The notes: generated by a model from the letters alone, not told the origin. Counted from the stretch's first letter, positions 7,475 through 16,252 are shown. The stretch is 64,000 bases of DNA from Pseudomonas sp. PSE14 (GCF_029203285.1 NZ_CP115669.1:3472001-3536000); one strand, 5' to 3'. Numbers and translations: made by a program.

Positions 7475-7556
7475 GGCGTACAACCGTTCGCGGTTGTACA
7501 CCGATACACCACGCGTATCGGCAGCTTCACGGTCAAGCCCGGAGTGCCCGGCCACC
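7475..7556. repeat. second copy of the GTACAAC palindrome unit
   Basis: Hairpin 7475-7502 repeats the 6792-6819 stem with one arm mismatch and the same TTCG loop. The following about 50 bases (GATACACC..., TCAAGCCCGGAG...) match the right flank of the first copy imperfectly. The rest of the 7445-7630 gap holds only a decayed REP remnant near 7590-7613. Confidence 0.65.
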
Positions 7557-7630
7557 ATGGTCAAACGCCGGGGCGAAGCCTTTCAGGCAGGAGCCAACTT
7601 GCTCGCAAACCGCCCAACCGCAGACCTTCC

Positions 7631-8446
7631 TCAGGGCTTGATCCAAGGCTCGGCCTCGAAGGCGCGGTGCAGCAATTCGACGAAACCAGGCGCCGCAGGA
7701 AACTCGACATCGCCGATGCGGTTCACCGGCACTCCCGGCGTCCAGGAGTTCATCACCACGGCGCCGGTCAGGCCCGGCAGGTCCTGAAGGTCGATGCCGC
7801 GTGTGACCTGGCGGACGCCCAGGCGCTCCAGTTGCCGCTGGAGAATGCCCATGGTGGTGCCGGTAAGCATCTTCGCCTTCGGCCAGATCACCGTCTCGCC
7901 GTCCCAGAACGCCAGGTTCCAGATGGTTGCTTCACTGAATCGGCCGCGATGGTCGACGAATGCCGCGTCGTCGAAGCCCGCGGAGACCGCCTCGCGCAGG
8001 TACCAGGTCTTGGCGATCTCGCCGACGTGCTTGAGTTCCGGCAGTACCCGCTCATGGCTGGCGATGGCCAGGGCCAGCGGACCCTGCGGGCCGTCCGAGG
8101 GCGGCGCGGTACGCACCAGCAACTCGGGCCGGTGCTCGGGGCCGGCGACGGTGAATTCGCCAGCGGGCGAGTACACCGTCGCCATCAGCGAAACATCCGC
8201 CGGTGCTTGCTCCAGCGCAGCGCGCAGGGCGGCACGGACCTCCTCGTCGGAGTGGCTCTGACCGAACAGACGCTGGGACGCGTTGCGCAGTCGTTGCAGG
8301 TGCAAGTCCAGGCCGCGAACACCACCGTCGCGCACCTGCATGGCGGTGAAGTGGGCGTAACCGGCGAAGGCCAGCGGTGCAAGGTCGTCGGCGCTGGCCG
8401 GCTGGGCGTTGCGTTGGGTGATGTAGGGATGGATGGCGGCTGACAT
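7631..8446 (-). CDS. class IV (branched-chain/4-amino-4-deoxychorismate lyase-like) PLP aminotransferase
   Basis: A 271-residue fold-type IV PLP enzyme. The PLP lysine lies in EIAKTWYLREAV. The downstream segment DHRGRFSEATIWNLAF is the E-x-x-x-x-N phosphate-site signature, and TGTTMGILQRQL is the usual helix before the C-terminus. Such proteins are annotated as branched-chain aminotransferase, D-amino-acid transaminase or aminodeoxychorismate lyase; the sequence alone does not decide. The start MSAAIHPY is chosen over an upstream-extended frame because GAGGAA lies upstream and the domain starts there. It is divergent from a LysR regulator with 112 bases between, so the pair is probably a regulator and its target. 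Confidence 0.82.
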   Translation of the reverse strand: MSAAIHPYITQRNAQPASADDLAPLAFAGYAHFTAMQVRDGGVRGLDLHLQRLRNASQRLFGQSHSDEEVRAALRAALEQAPADVSLMATVYSPAGEFTVAGPEHRPELLVRTAPPSDGPQGPLALAIASHERVLPELKHVGEIAKTWYLREAVSAGFDDAAFVDHRGRFSEATIWNLAFWDGETVIWPKAKMLTGTTMGILQRQLERLGVRQVTRGIDLQDLPGLTGAVVMNSWTPGVPVNRIGDVEFPAAPGFVELLHRAFEAEPWIKP

Positions 8447-8558
8447 GACGTGGGCTTCCTCTGCTCGATGATTTTCAAGTTGGCTTACTATCGAACTTTG
8501 ACGAAGCCAGGAGAAACGAGTATTTCTCGACGGATCATCAAACAGGATTTGAAGATCG

Positions 8559-9473
8559 ATGAGCCGCCCCTTTCCCGGCATCCGCTCCCTGCGCACCTTC
8601 GAGGCAGCCGGTCGCCACCTGAACTTCACCCGCGCCGCCAAAGAGGTCGGCCTGACGCCGGCCGCGGTCAGCTACCAGATCAAGGAACTGGAAGACCAGC
8701 TCGGCCTCGGCCTGTTCGTGCGCACCAGCCGCAGCATCCAACTGACCCCGGCGGGCGCGCTGTTGCTGGAAGCGGCGGCGGAATCCCTTGGCCTGCTGCA
8801 CCGCGCCACCGTGCGTGCGCGGCGGCTGGCGCGAACGTCCAGGCAGTTGCGGGTCTCGCTGACCCCGCGTTTCGCCACCCACTGGCTGCTGCCGCGCCTG
8901 CCCAAATTCCGCGCGCTGCATCCGGAGCTCAAGCTCAGCTTCGACGTCAGCGACGAGCTGCGCGACTTTGCCGTGGACGACATCGACCTGGCCATCCGTT
9001 TCGGTAGCGGACGCTATCCCGGCCTGCTGGCCGAGCGCCTGTTCGATACCCAGATAGTGCCGGTGTGCTGCCCTAGCCTGCTGAGCGAGGGGCCGCCCTT
9101 GCGCGAGCCGCGCGACCTGCAGGCCCACACCCTGTGCCATGTGGTGTGCGAGACCGAGGGCGCAACCTGGCCGGACTGGTCGCGCTGGATGGCGGCGGCC
9201 GGCGTGGCGGATTTCGACGCCAGCGGCTGCGTCACCTTCGAGGACACCAGCCACGTGGTGCAGGCGGTGCTGGAAGGCGGCGCGGTCGGGCTGGTCGATC
9301 ACGCCATGGTCGCCCGCGAGCTGGAGCAGGGCCAGCTGGTACAGCCGTTCGAGTTGGGTGTGCAGGTTGCCGAGGGCTACGCATACAACCTGGTCTATCC
9401 GCAGGCCAGCGCGGACGACCCGCGAGTCAGAGCCTTCCGCGAATGGATTCTCGAGGAAATGGCCATCGGCTGA
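8559..9473 (+). CDS. LysR-family transcriptional regulator (GcvA-like)
   Basis: A 304-residue protein. The N-terminal winged HTH contains SLRTFEAAGRHLNFTRAAKE followed by AAVSYQIKELEDQLG, the GcvA subgroup form of LysR. The C-terminal periplasmic-binding-like effector domain carries DDIDLAIRFGSGRYPG, also typical of GcvA-type proteins. It is transcribed away from the aminotransferase gene, a classical LysR arrangement. The effector is unknown; an amino acid is likely given the neighbour (inference). Confidence 0.92.
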   Translation: MSRPFPGIRSLRTFEAAGRHLNFTRAAKEVGLTPAAVSYQIKELEDQLGLGLFVRTSRSIQLTPAGALLLEAAAESLGLLHRATVRARRLARTSRQLRVSLTPRFATHWLLPRLPKFRALHPELKLSFDVSDELRDFAVDDIDLAIRFGSGRYPGLLAERLFDTQIVPVCCPSLLSEGPPLREPRDLQAHTLCHVVCETEGATWPDWSRWMAAAGVADFDASGCVTFEDTSHVVQAVLEGGAVGLVDHAMVARELEQGQLVQPFELGVQVAEGYAYNLVYPQASADDPRVRAFREWILEEMAIG

Positions 9474-9498
9474 TCACCTCGGTCGGCTTGCAAATACC

Positions 9499-9518
9499 GG
9501 GTTTTCCTGCGAAAACCC
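9499..9518. terminator. short hairpin between lysR and FKBP gene
   Basis: An 8-bp perfect stem, GGGTTTTC / GAAAACCC, with loop CTGC. There is no U-tract on the plus strand after it, so it may be a weak terminator or mRNA-processing hairpin. Confidence 0.4.
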
Positions 9519-9564
9519 ACGCCCTCGCGGCGGTCATGCCGCAGCCGCATCACCGGAGAACGCC

Positions 9565-9906
9565 ATGAGCAGCGAACTGCAGATCGAAGATATCGTCGTC
9601 GGCGACGGCAAGGCCGTGGTCAAGGGCGCCCTGATCACCACCCAGTACAAGGGCACCCTGGAGGACGGCACCGTCTTCGACTCGTCGTACGACAAGGGCC
9701 GCCCCTTCCAGTGCGTGATCGGCACCGGCCGGGTGATCAAGGGCTGGGACATCGGCCTGATGGGGATGAAAGTCGGCGGCAAGCGCAAGCTGTTCGTGCC
9801 CGCGCACCTGGCCTACGGCGAGCGCCAGGTGGGCGCGCACATCCAGCCCAATTCCAACCTGCTGTTCGAGATCGAACTGCTGGAAGTCCTCACCCGCGAC
9901 GACTGA
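9565..9906 (+). CDS. FKBP-type peptidyl-prolyl cis-trans isomerase
   Basis: A 113-residue single-domain FKBP. The domain includes YKGTLEDGTVFDSSYDKGRP, VIKGWDIGLMGMKVGGKRKL and PAHLAYGER, which carry the aromatic proline pocket residues (Y, F, D, W, Y). There is no signal peptide and no N-terminal dimerisation domain, so it is a cytoplasmic minimal form. GGAG lies upstream of the ATG. It converges on the helicase gene with only three bases between the two stop codons. Confidence 0.93.
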   Translation: MSSELQIEDIVVGDGKAVVKGALITTQYKGTLEDGTVFDSSYDKGRPFQCVIGTGRVIKGWDIGLMGMKVGGKRKLFVPAHLAYGERQVGAHIQPNSNLLFEIELLEVLTRDD

Positions 9907-9909
9907 TCC

Positions 9910-11880
9910 TCATGCCGGGACCGGCGCGCTTTCCACGCTGCGCCGCAGGGCCAGAATCGCCGTCGGCCCCTGGGCCTTGCGGGTGAACCAGAGCACGCGG
10001 CTGACGCCTCGGGTGATCGCCACGTAGGCCAGGCGCAGTTGTTCGTCCTGCTGGGCCTGGTCGTAGCTGCTGGCGAAGAAGCCCGACGCCGCGTACAACG
10101 CGCTGCGCAGCGGGTGTTTCTCCGGCGGCGCGCAATCGTCGACGATGATCGCCACTTCCGCCTGCAAACCCTTGGCGCGGTGAATGGTCATGCCCTTCAC
10201 CGGCAGCTTGCGATCCAGCTCGCCGAGAATGCTTTGCAGGGTCTCGTTGCGCCGGCTGAGTAGCAGTACGGCGGTTTTCTCCTTCGATCCACGCGCGGCA
10301 ACGTGCTCGCACTGCTGGCGGATTTCCGCAAGCAGGATCGGCAGGTTGTTGCGCGCATCGAAGCGCTGCACCAGCTTCACCCCGTGATCGCCCGCCTCCG
10401 CTGACTTGAAGGCGCGGCAGGTCCTGGCCTGCTTGTTCGCCACCCCCACCAGCACCCGCTCGCCATCGCGGATCACCGGGTCGATGCTGCGGTAGTTGGT
10501 CTCCAGCAGCAGCACGCGGCTCTTGCGCCGGCCCTTGCTGGGGAAGTGCCGGTCGAAGTCCATGAACAGCTCCGGCGAGCTGCCGCGCCAGGCGTAGATG
10601 GACTGCCAGTCGTCGCCGATGGCCATCAGGCTGACCGCCTCGCCACGCTTGGCCAGGTCACGGTGCAGCGCCTGCAGCCACTGGACGATCTGCGGCGAGA
10701 CATCCTGGAACTCGTCGATCAGCAGGTGCTGGAACGGCGCCAGGGCCTCGGCCGGCAGCTTGCCGTCGCCGAGCTGGTCGGTGAGGTGTTGGAAGGCCAG
10801 GTTGAAGGTCAGCAGGCCCTGCTCCTGCAGTACCTTTTCGAACCCCGCCCAGAACAGTTGCAGGGCCTCGACGAAGTGCCGCTCGCGCGCCGGGCAACCG
10901 AGCCTCGATGGCTGCAACCGAGCGATGCGCAGGCCGATGCTCTCGATGAAACCGGCCTGGGCGTAGAAGGCTTCGAACAGCGGCAACGCGATGAACTCGC
11001 CGGCCAGCTTGAAGGCATCCAAAGGCGCCTTGCCGATGCGTGGCGGCTTGCCGTCTTCCCCGGCTTCGGGTGGTGCCGGCAGGTCGAGCAGTTGATGCAC
11101 CCGCACGCGGAATTCGTGCTGCTCGGCATAGCACTGCTGGTAGACCTGCTTGAGCAGGCGCTGCTGCGCGGGACGCAGGCGGCCGGCGAGCAGCGGGTTA
11201 TCCAGCTCATCGGCCGGGGTGCGCTCGTCCAGTTGCTCGAACCAGCGCGGGCTCTTCAGCGCCACCTTGGCCAGGGTGCCCATGGCCGAGTGGAAGGTGC
11301 GCACGCACTGGCGGGCCTGTGCCGCGTCGAACGGATGGCCCCAGTAGCCGAGCACCTTCACCAGTTGCTCGCGCAGCTGGGCGCAGGACGCATTGGTGAA
11401 GGAAATCACCGTCACCCGCTCAGCCTCGACACCCAGGTGGCAGAGCATGTAGACGACGCGCAGCACCAGCGTCGTCGACTTGCCGGAACCGGCGCCGGCG
11501 AAGATGCGGGTCAGTGGATCGGGCGCGAGGATCATCGCCCACTGCTCGTCCGACGGCAGGCTGATGACACCGTGGGCGGCGGCCTGGGCCACGCGCTGGC
11601 GCATGTCGAGTGCGTGCTGTTCATCCGGCGTCTTGGCGGTTCCGTAGATGCCGGCGACAGCGGGGGCTCGTGGGCGCTTGGGCGGCTGCGCGTCGCCCTC
11701 CTTTTTGGCCTTCGCGGCACGCCTGGCCGGCGCCTTGGCTTTGCCCTTGGCCTTGCCGCGCCCACGGGGCTGCGGCTGCGCCGCTTCGCGTTCGGCGCGC
11801 AGGTATTCGGTGGTACGGGGAAAATAACGCGCCAGGGCCTCGGCAAGCAGGCGTTTGTAGCGTTCGACAGCAGACTCCAT
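9910..11880 (-). CDS. UvrD/Rep-family (SF1A) DNA helicase
   Basis: A 656-residue ATP-dependent DNA helicase. Motif I is AGAGSGKSTTL, motif II IDEFQDVSP, motif III IGDDWQSIYAWRGS, motif IV LETNYRS, motif V TIHRAKGLQAEVAI, and motif VI LAYVAITRG. The first about 75 residues are a Lys/Ala/Arg-rich extension (PRGRGKAKGKAKAPARRAAK and similar) not found in UvrD or Rep, probably a flexible DNA-binding tail. It is shorter than UvrD (about 720 residues) and lacks a Tudor-like C-terminus. The role is probably repair or replication restart; the exact orthology is open. Confidence 0.9.
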   Translation of the reverse strand: MESAVERYKRLLAEALARYFPRTTEYLRAEREAAQPQPRGRGKAKGKAKAPARRAAKAKKEGDAQPPKRPRAPAVAGIYGTAKTPDEQHALDMRQRVAQAAAHGVISLPSDEQWAMILAPDPLTRIFAGAGSGKSTTLVLRVVYMLCHLGVEAERVTVISFTNASCAQLREQLVKVLGYWGHPFDAAQARQCVRTFHSAMGTLAKVALKSPRWFEQLDERTPADELDNPLLAGRLRPAQQRLLKQVYQQCYAEQHEFRVRVHQLLDLPAPPEAGEDGKPPRIGKAPLDAFKLAGEFIALPLFEAFYAQAGFIESIGLRIARLQPSRLGCPARERHFVEALQLFWAGFEKVLQEQGLLTFNLAFQHLTDQLGDGKLPAEALAPFQHLLIDEFQDVSPQIVQWLQALHRDLAKRGEAVSLMAIGDDWQSIYAWRGSSPELFMDFDRHFPSKGRRKSRVLLLETNYRSIDPVIRDGERVLVGVANKQARTCRAFKSAEAGDHGVKLVQRFDARNNLPILLAEIRQQCEHVAARGSKEKTAVLLLSRRNETLQSILGELDRKLPVKGMTIHRAKGLQAEVAIIVDDCAPPEKHPLRSALYAASGFFASSYDQAQQDEQLRLAYVAITRGVSRVLWFTRKAQGPTAILALRRSVESAPVPA

Positions 11881-11967
11881 GGGCCCTACTCGATCAATTA
11901 CAGCGTTGAATCATAAGCGCTTTGCGACAAGGACAGGCAATCGGATCAGCGGTTCCACAAGGCGATC

Positions 11968-11986
11968 AAAATTGATAACCATTAGC
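11968..11986 (+). promoter_or_regulatory. Fur box candidate upstream of the siderophore uptake ATPase
   Basis: The core TGATAACCATTAGC (11973-11986) matches 12 of 14 positions of the right part of the Fur consensus GATAATGATAATCATTATC. It lies about 50 bases before the ATPase start, in a region of locally low GC, which fits iron repression of uptake. Confidence 0.65.
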
Positions 11987-12033
11987 GATTGAATTAGAGT
12001 CGGACTCCCGCTTTTTCCGGCCCAGCCGCCCTG

Positions 12034-12813
12034 ATGGATGACCTCATGTTCGAACTGGAAAATGTCAGTTTCAGCGTCCCCGGCCGTACCCTCCTGCAAC
12101 CGCTGAGTCTGAAGCTGGCCGACGGCAACATGATCGGCCTGATCGGCCACAACGGCTCGGGCAAATCCACCCTGCTCAAGCTGCTGGCCCGCCAGCAACA
12201 GGCCAGCGGCGGAAGCATCCGCCTGGACGGCAAGCCGCTGCAGGACTGGGGCAACCGCGATTTCGCGCGCCAGGTGGCCTACCTGCCGCAGCAACTGCCG
12301 CAGACCGACGGCCTGACCGTGCGCGAACTGGTCGCCTTCGGCCGCTACCCGTGGCACGGCGCGCTGGGCCGTATCACCGGCGAAGACCGCCAGCAGATCG
12401 ACCGCGCGCTGGACCTGACCGATACCCTTGCCTTCGCCGAGCGCCCGGCGGACCTGCTCTCCGGCGGCGAACGCCAGCGCGTCTGGCTGGCCATGCTGCT
12501 GGCTCAGAACAGCCGCTACCTGCTGCTCGACGAACCGACCTCGGCGCTGGACATCGCCCACCAGGTGGAAGTGCTCTCCCGCGTCCACGAACTCAGCCGC
12601 GAGCTGGGCCTGGGCGTGCTGGTGGTGCTGCACGACATCAACATGGCGGCGCGCTATTGCGATCACCTGATCGCCCTGCATGGCGGGCGCTTGCTGGCCC
12701 AGGGTACGCCGGCGGAGCTGATGCGCGGGGAAATGCTGGAAGACATCTACGGCATTCCCATGGGCGTGCTGAGCAACCCGGTGGACGGGTCGCCGATCAG
12801 TTATCTGCGTTGA
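12034..12813 (+). CDS. fhuC: FhuC/FecE-type ferric siderophore ABC transporter ATPase
   Basis: A 259-residue ATPase of the iron-siderophore importer class. Walker A is GHNGSGKSTLL, the signature LLSGGERQR, Walker B YLLLDEPTSALD, the H-loop VLHDINMAARYCD. The Q-loop is in VAYLPQQLP. ATG 12034 lacks a clear ribosome site; an in-frame ATG at 12046 (MFELENVSF) is an equally good start. It should energise the FhuB-like permease and FhuD-like binding protein encoded 10 kb downstream. The separation of ATPase from permease is unusual, and no other permease is nearby. Confidence 0.9.
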   Translation: MDDLMFELENVSFSVPGRTLLQPLSLKLADGNMIGLIGHNGSGKSTLLKLLARQQQASGGSIRLDGKPLQDWGNRDFARQVAYLPQQLPQTDGLTVRELVAFGRYPWHGALGRITGEDRQQIDRALDLTDTLAFAERPADLLSGGERQRVWLAMLLAQNSRYLLLDEPTSALDIAHQVEVLSRVHELSRELGLGVLVVLHDINMAARYCDHLIALHGGRLLAQGTPAELMRGEMLEDIYGIPMGVLSNPVDGSPISYLR

Positions 12814-12829
12814 GTTGACCGAGTCGTTT

Positions 12830-13020
12830 TTCGTCGGAGCGGACCTTGTCCGCTGAATCACCTGCGGCGTATTCCGGGCCCATCGCTTACAGCGTCGTTC
12901 CAACGCAGCGCCTGCGGCTACACCATTGCGTCGGTGCCGTACGGTTCGCGAGCAAGCTCGCTCCTACAGTCCAGCCCTGGCTTTGGAGCGATTTTCGTAG
13001 GAGCGAGCTTGCTCGCGAAC
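12830..13020. repeat. REP element plus REPIN (inverted REP pair)
   Basis: A lone REP, 12830-12857, has the GGAGCGGACCTTGTCCGC core. A REPIN follows at 12943-13020: GTTCGCGAGCAAGCTCGCTC at the left and the inverted GAGCGAGCTTGCTCGCGAAC at the right, about 28 bases apart. The gap 12814-13042 holds nothing else recognisable. Confidence 0.85.
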
Positions 13021-13042
13021 AGAGCGCCCGCAGACGCTGGCC

Positions 13043-13798
13043 TCATAGGTCGCTCGCTTCCGGCAGCGGCTCATCGATCAGCGGGCAGTTGTCGCAGTTT
13101 CCGATACTGCCCAGCCGGTAGCGAATGCAGCACGTCCGCCGCTGCCGCCACAGCCCATTCGGCCGCTGCGCGCAGGACACCTCGACATACTGGATCGGCT
13201 TGAACAGTGGATTGCGCGTGCCATCCGGGCGGCGCTCGGTCTCCAGCAGTTCGCGACCATGCCCCAGCATCGGCGCCAACGGCGGCAGCTTGGCCATCTC
13301 GCCGATGAACCATTCGAAATAGTTGCCGGCGTTGCTCCACAACACCCTGGGAGAAAGACGGACTTCGGCGGCGAGCGTGTGCACGAAGGGTCGCAGGTGA
13401 TCTTCCAGCAGATGGGCAAAGCGCTGGAACGGATCGTCCGGCGGCGCGGCGAATGGCCCGCCCTCCCCCGGCAATTTGAAGGCCTGTGGAATCCCCTGGG
13501 CGTCGAGCACCACGTCCACGTCATCGAAGGCCAGCGGCAGCGTGCGGCCCAATACCAGCGCGGCGGCCACCACCGGAGGAATGAGCCGCACCAGGTACCA
13601 CTTGGACCACTGCGAGGCCAGCGCGCGACGGTCGCCATCAGCGTGCGGCGGGTCGAAGCGGCGCAGCACGCTGTCGAGCATCTCCCGCTCCAGCAATGCG
13701 CGGGCGGGAATCGAGGGTCGCGGATCGTCGCGGGTCACCAGCACCTCGCGGTAGCTGGCGAACTCGCCGAAATACAGGGGCGCCAGGGCTGCGATCAC
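13043..13798 (-). CDS. fhuF: FhuF-like ferric siderophore reductase
   Basis: A 251-residue [2Fe-2S] protein. The C-terminus has the FhuF ligand pattern C-C-x10-C-x2-C, read as CCIRYRLGSIGNCDNC. FhuF proteins reduce Fe(III) from hydroxamate siderophores in the cytoplasm after import. The start is a GTG with GAGG seven bases upstream. It follows the acetyltransferase gene by 31 bases and is probably in one operon with it and the ornithine hydroxylase. The presence of a hydroxamate-type reductase supports the predicted siderophore chemistry. Confidence 0.9.
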   Translation of the reverse strand: MIAALAPLYFGEFASYREVLVTRDDPRPSIPARALLEREMLDSVLRRFDPPHADGDRRALASQWSKWYLVRLIPPVVAAALVLGRTLPLAFDDVDVVLDAQGIPQAFKLPGEGGPFAAPPDDPFQRFAHLLEDHLRPFVHTLAAEVRLSPRVLWSNAGNYFEWFIGEMAKLPPLAPMLGHGRELLETERRPDGTRNPLFKPIQYVEVSCAQRPNGLWRQRRTCCIRYRLGSIGNCDNCPLIDEPLPEASDL

Positions 13799-13829
13799 CG
13801 GCAGCCCTCAGTCACGCCGAGAATCGCCG

Positions 13830-14816
13830 TCAGCACAGGCCGCAACGCTCGAAGAAGGTTTCCCGGCTCTGCACCATCAGCGCGGCGCGCTTGTGCGGGA
13901 AATCGAATTCCTTCTCGCGCCAGAAGCCCAGGCGCTGCATGTGGCCGATCATCCTGGCGTTGTCGGCGCGCGGCTCGGCGACGATGCGCTGGGTGCGCGG
14001 GTCGTCCAGCAGCAGGTAGTGCACCAGGGCGGTCATCCAGCTTTCCACCTTGTGCGGGCCGCGATGGCTTTCCTCGCCCACCAGCATGTGGATGCCACGG
14101 TCGTGATCGCCCACCTCGTAGAACGGCGCGATGCGGTCTTCCTTGGCCCAGTAGGCTTCGTAGTAGGCGAAGGGCTGGTCGTCGATGCAGCCGATCAGGG
14201 TGGTGGTGTGCGGGTCCGCAGCGGCCTTTTCCAGGTAGGCGCGGTGCTGCTCCAGGGTGCCGCCTTCCTGCCAGAACTCCAGCACGCGCGGGCTGTTCTG
14301 CCAGCGGTTGAAGCGCTCCAGGTCCAGGTCGATATCCAGGGTGCGCAGGGATATCCATTGCCCCAGCTTCGCATCGAAGCGTCGATAGACCTCGCCCTGC
14401 GGCTTGGGCGCACGCAGTGGATGGCGACGGCCGCTGCTCATGCGATAGACCTGCGGGTAGCCCGCGCTGGCCACGCCCTTGTGCCATGCAGCAGGCAGTT
14501 GCCAGAACGCCGCGCGCTCGATCTGCAGACACCCGCCGACTTCATCGCGATTGACCAGCCCTTGTGCGAAAGCCTCGGCCGGAACGTCGGCAGCGGCGAA
14601 CTGCACGCGCTCGCACTGCGCATCGCTGGCGAAGGTCCAGTACGCCAGCGCCCAGAGTGCCTCCTCGGCCGGCGCGGAAGTCAGCTGCCAGCACTCGCCG
14701 TCACGTTGCGCGGTGAGCAGCGACTGGCCGTCCAGCAGCAGGGTCAGGCTTTGGGTGCCGTGGTCGGCGGTGAGTCTGCGGCCATCGGGCAGCGGCAGGG
14801 AAAAATCGGGCGTCAT
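13830..14816 (-). CDS. IucB/VbsA/PvdYII-type N5-hydroxyornithine acetyltransferase (GNAT)
   Basis: A 328-residue protein. A poorly conserved N-terminal half precedes a GNAT domain of the siderophore acylase type (about 165-325), with FAYYEAYWAKEDRIAPFYEV, DRGIHMLVGEESHRGPHKVE, DDPRTQRIVAEPRADN and FDFPHKRAALM. The last two are hallmark motifs of IucB, RhbD and the AcOHOrn-forming PvdYII. It should transfer an acyl group, most likely acetyl, to the hydroxylamine made by the upstream ornithine hydroxylase. The start MTPDFSLPLPDG is used; a longer frame exists but covers hairpin-rich leader sequence. It is co-oriented with the hydroxylase (101-base gap) and with fhuF. Confidence 0.88.
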   Translation of the reverse strand: MTPDFSLPLPDGRRLTADHGTQSLTLLLDGQSLLTAQRDGECWQLTSAPAEEALWALAYWTFASDAQCERVQFAAADVPAEAFAQGLVNRDEVGGCLQIERAAFWQLPAAWHKGVASAGYPQVYRMSSGRRHPLRAPKPQGEVYRRFDAKLGQWISLRTLDIDLDLERFNRWQNSPRVLEFWQEGGTLEQHRAYLEKAAADPHTTTLIGCIDDQPFAYYEAYWAKEDRIAPFYEVGDHDRGIHMLVGEESHRGPHKVESWMTALVHYLLLDDPRTQRIVAEPRADNARMIGHMQRLGFWREKEFDFPHKRAALMVQSRETFFERCGLC

Positions 14817-14842
14817 GGTGGGTTCCCATTCGTGAATGCAAC

Positions 14843-14910
14843 GACCCCGCTCGTATGACGAGCAGGGTCGGCCGGAATTTAGTCGGCCCGGAAGAAATCT
14901 CTTCCGGGCC
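14843..14910. promoter_or_regulatory. two strong hairpins between ornithine hydroxylase and acetyltransferase
   Basis: Hairpin 14885-14910 has a perfect 10-bp stem GGCCCGGAAG / CTTCCGGGCC. Hairpin 14843-14869 has arms GACCC-x-GCTCGT and ACGAGC-x-GGGTC. On the minus-strand transcript they lie in series in the 101-base intergenic space. Neither is followed by a U-tract, so they more likely tune mRNA stability or partial termination than end the operon. Confidence 0.6.
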
Positions 14911-14917
14911 GCGTGGC

Positions 14918-16252
14918 TCAAGCGCTTTCCGCGGTCAGCGGGCGTGACGGTTTGTGCGCGGCTTCATGCGGCGGCAGGCGTTCGAACATCGACGCGGCGA
15001 TCTCCTGGGCGCGGATCGGCAGCACCGACAGCAGCGTATCGCTCAGGCCGTGGCTGTCCTGGGTGAAGCCCTGCAGGTAGATGCCGGCGTGCAGGCGCTC
15101 ATCGGCCAGCACGCGGTAGTCGCGGCCCACTTCGAAGTCGCCCAGGTACTCCTGCAACGGCGCGAGCAGCTCACGGTGGGACTTGCGCTCATAGCCGGTG
15201 GCGAGGATCACCGCGTCGTAGCGATGGGTTTCCACGGCGCCGGTGGCGCTGTCGCGCAGGGTCAGCTCGATGCCGCCGGCATCGGCGCGGGCCACTTCCA
15301 CGTTGCGCCGGCAGAGGAAGGCGTGGCGGTCCACCCCGGCCACTTTCTGGCGATAGAAGATGCCGTAGATGCGCTCGATCAGGTCCAGGTCCACCACCGA
15401 GTAGTTGGTGTTATGGAACTCCTGGATGAGCTTCTCGCGCTCGGCCTTGGGTTCGTTGAACACCAGGTCGGTGTAGCGTGGGGCGAAGATTTCGTTGACG
15501 AAGGGGCTGTCGTCGGCCGGCTTGAGCACCGCCGCGCGCAGGACCATGTCGACCTGCACCGAGGGGTAGCTGTCGTTCAGGTCGATGAACGCCTCAGCGG
15601 CGCTCTGGCCGCCGCCGATCACGGCAATGCGCATCGGCTCGTTCTGGTTGCAGCGTTGCTGGGCCATGCATTCCAGGTAGCGGGCGTGGTGGAACACGCG
15701 CGGGTCGTCACGCAGGTGGCTGAAGGCGGAGGGGAAGCGCGGCGTGCCGCCGGTGCTCACCACCACGCTGCGGGCCAGGCGGAAGCGTTCGTGGCCGTGG
15801 GCATCTGCCGAGATCACTTTCACCAGCTCGATGCCGTCGGGGCCCTGCACCGGCTCGACGCGTCTGACCGTCTCGCCGCAGACGCGCTGCTCGGCGAACT
15901 GCTCGCTGACCCAGCGCAGGTAGTCGTTGTACTCCATGCGGCACGGGTAGAAGGTGCCCAGGTTGGTGAAGTCGATCAACCGGCCCATGGCGTGCAGGTA
16001 GTTGACGAAGCTGTAGGGGCTGGTGGGATTGCGCAGCGTTACCAGGTCCTTGAGGAAGGAAATCTGCAGCTCGCTCTGCGCCACCAGGGTGTTGCCGTGC
16101 CAGCGGTAGTCGGCCTGCCTGTCGAGGAACAGCGCGTGGTAGTGGCGACCCTCGCGCCGCGCCTGCTCCTGCAGGGCGATCGCCAGCGCCAGGTTGGAGG
16201 GGCCGAAACCGACGCCGAGCACGTCATAGGTCGGGGTGATCATCTGGGTCAT
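14918..16252 (-). CDS. pvdA: L-ornithine N5-monooxygenase
   Basis: A 444-residue flavin N-hydroxylase. The FAD site is GVGFGPSNLALA near the N-terminus. LVAQSELQISFLKDLVTLRN carries the conserved substrate-side segment. The NADPH motif is GGGQSAAEAF, and the C-terminal ATGYE motif closes the domain. It converts L-ornithine to N5-hydroxyornithine, the precursor of the hydroxamate ligands. The length matches PvdA (443 residues). An exact TAAAT-N16-CGT iron-starvation sigma box and a Fur-like site lie upstream at 16402-16440. It is the first gene of an operon with the acetyltransferase and fhuF. Confidence 0.95.
   Translation of the reverse strand: MTQMITPTYDVLGVGFGPSNLALAIALQEQARREGRHYHALFLDRQADYRWHGNTLVAQSELQISFLKDLVTLRNPTSPYSFVNYLHAMGRLIDFTNLGTFYPCRMEYNDYLRWVSEQFAEQRVCGETVRRVEPVQGPDGIELVKVISADAHGHERFRLARSVVVSTGGTPRFPSAFSHLRDDPRVFHHARYLECMAQQRCNQNEPMRIAVIGGGQSAAEAFIDLNDSYPSVQVDMVLRAAVLKPADDSPFVNEIFAPRYTDLVFNEPKAEREKLIQEFHNTNYSVVDLDLIERIYGIFYRQKVAGVDRHAFLCRRNVEVARADAGGIELTLRDSATGAVETHRYDAVILATGYERKSHRELLAPLQEYLGDFEVGRDYRVLADERLHAGIYLQGFTQDSHGLSDTLLSVLPIRAQEIAASMFERLPPHEAAHKPSRPLTAESA

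Noticed and set aside
12830..13020. CRISPR-like array from repeated GTTCGCGAGCAAGCTCG units
   Set aside because: Copies are few, inverted and scattered with irregular spacing. They are REP/REPIN elements, and no cas gene is present.
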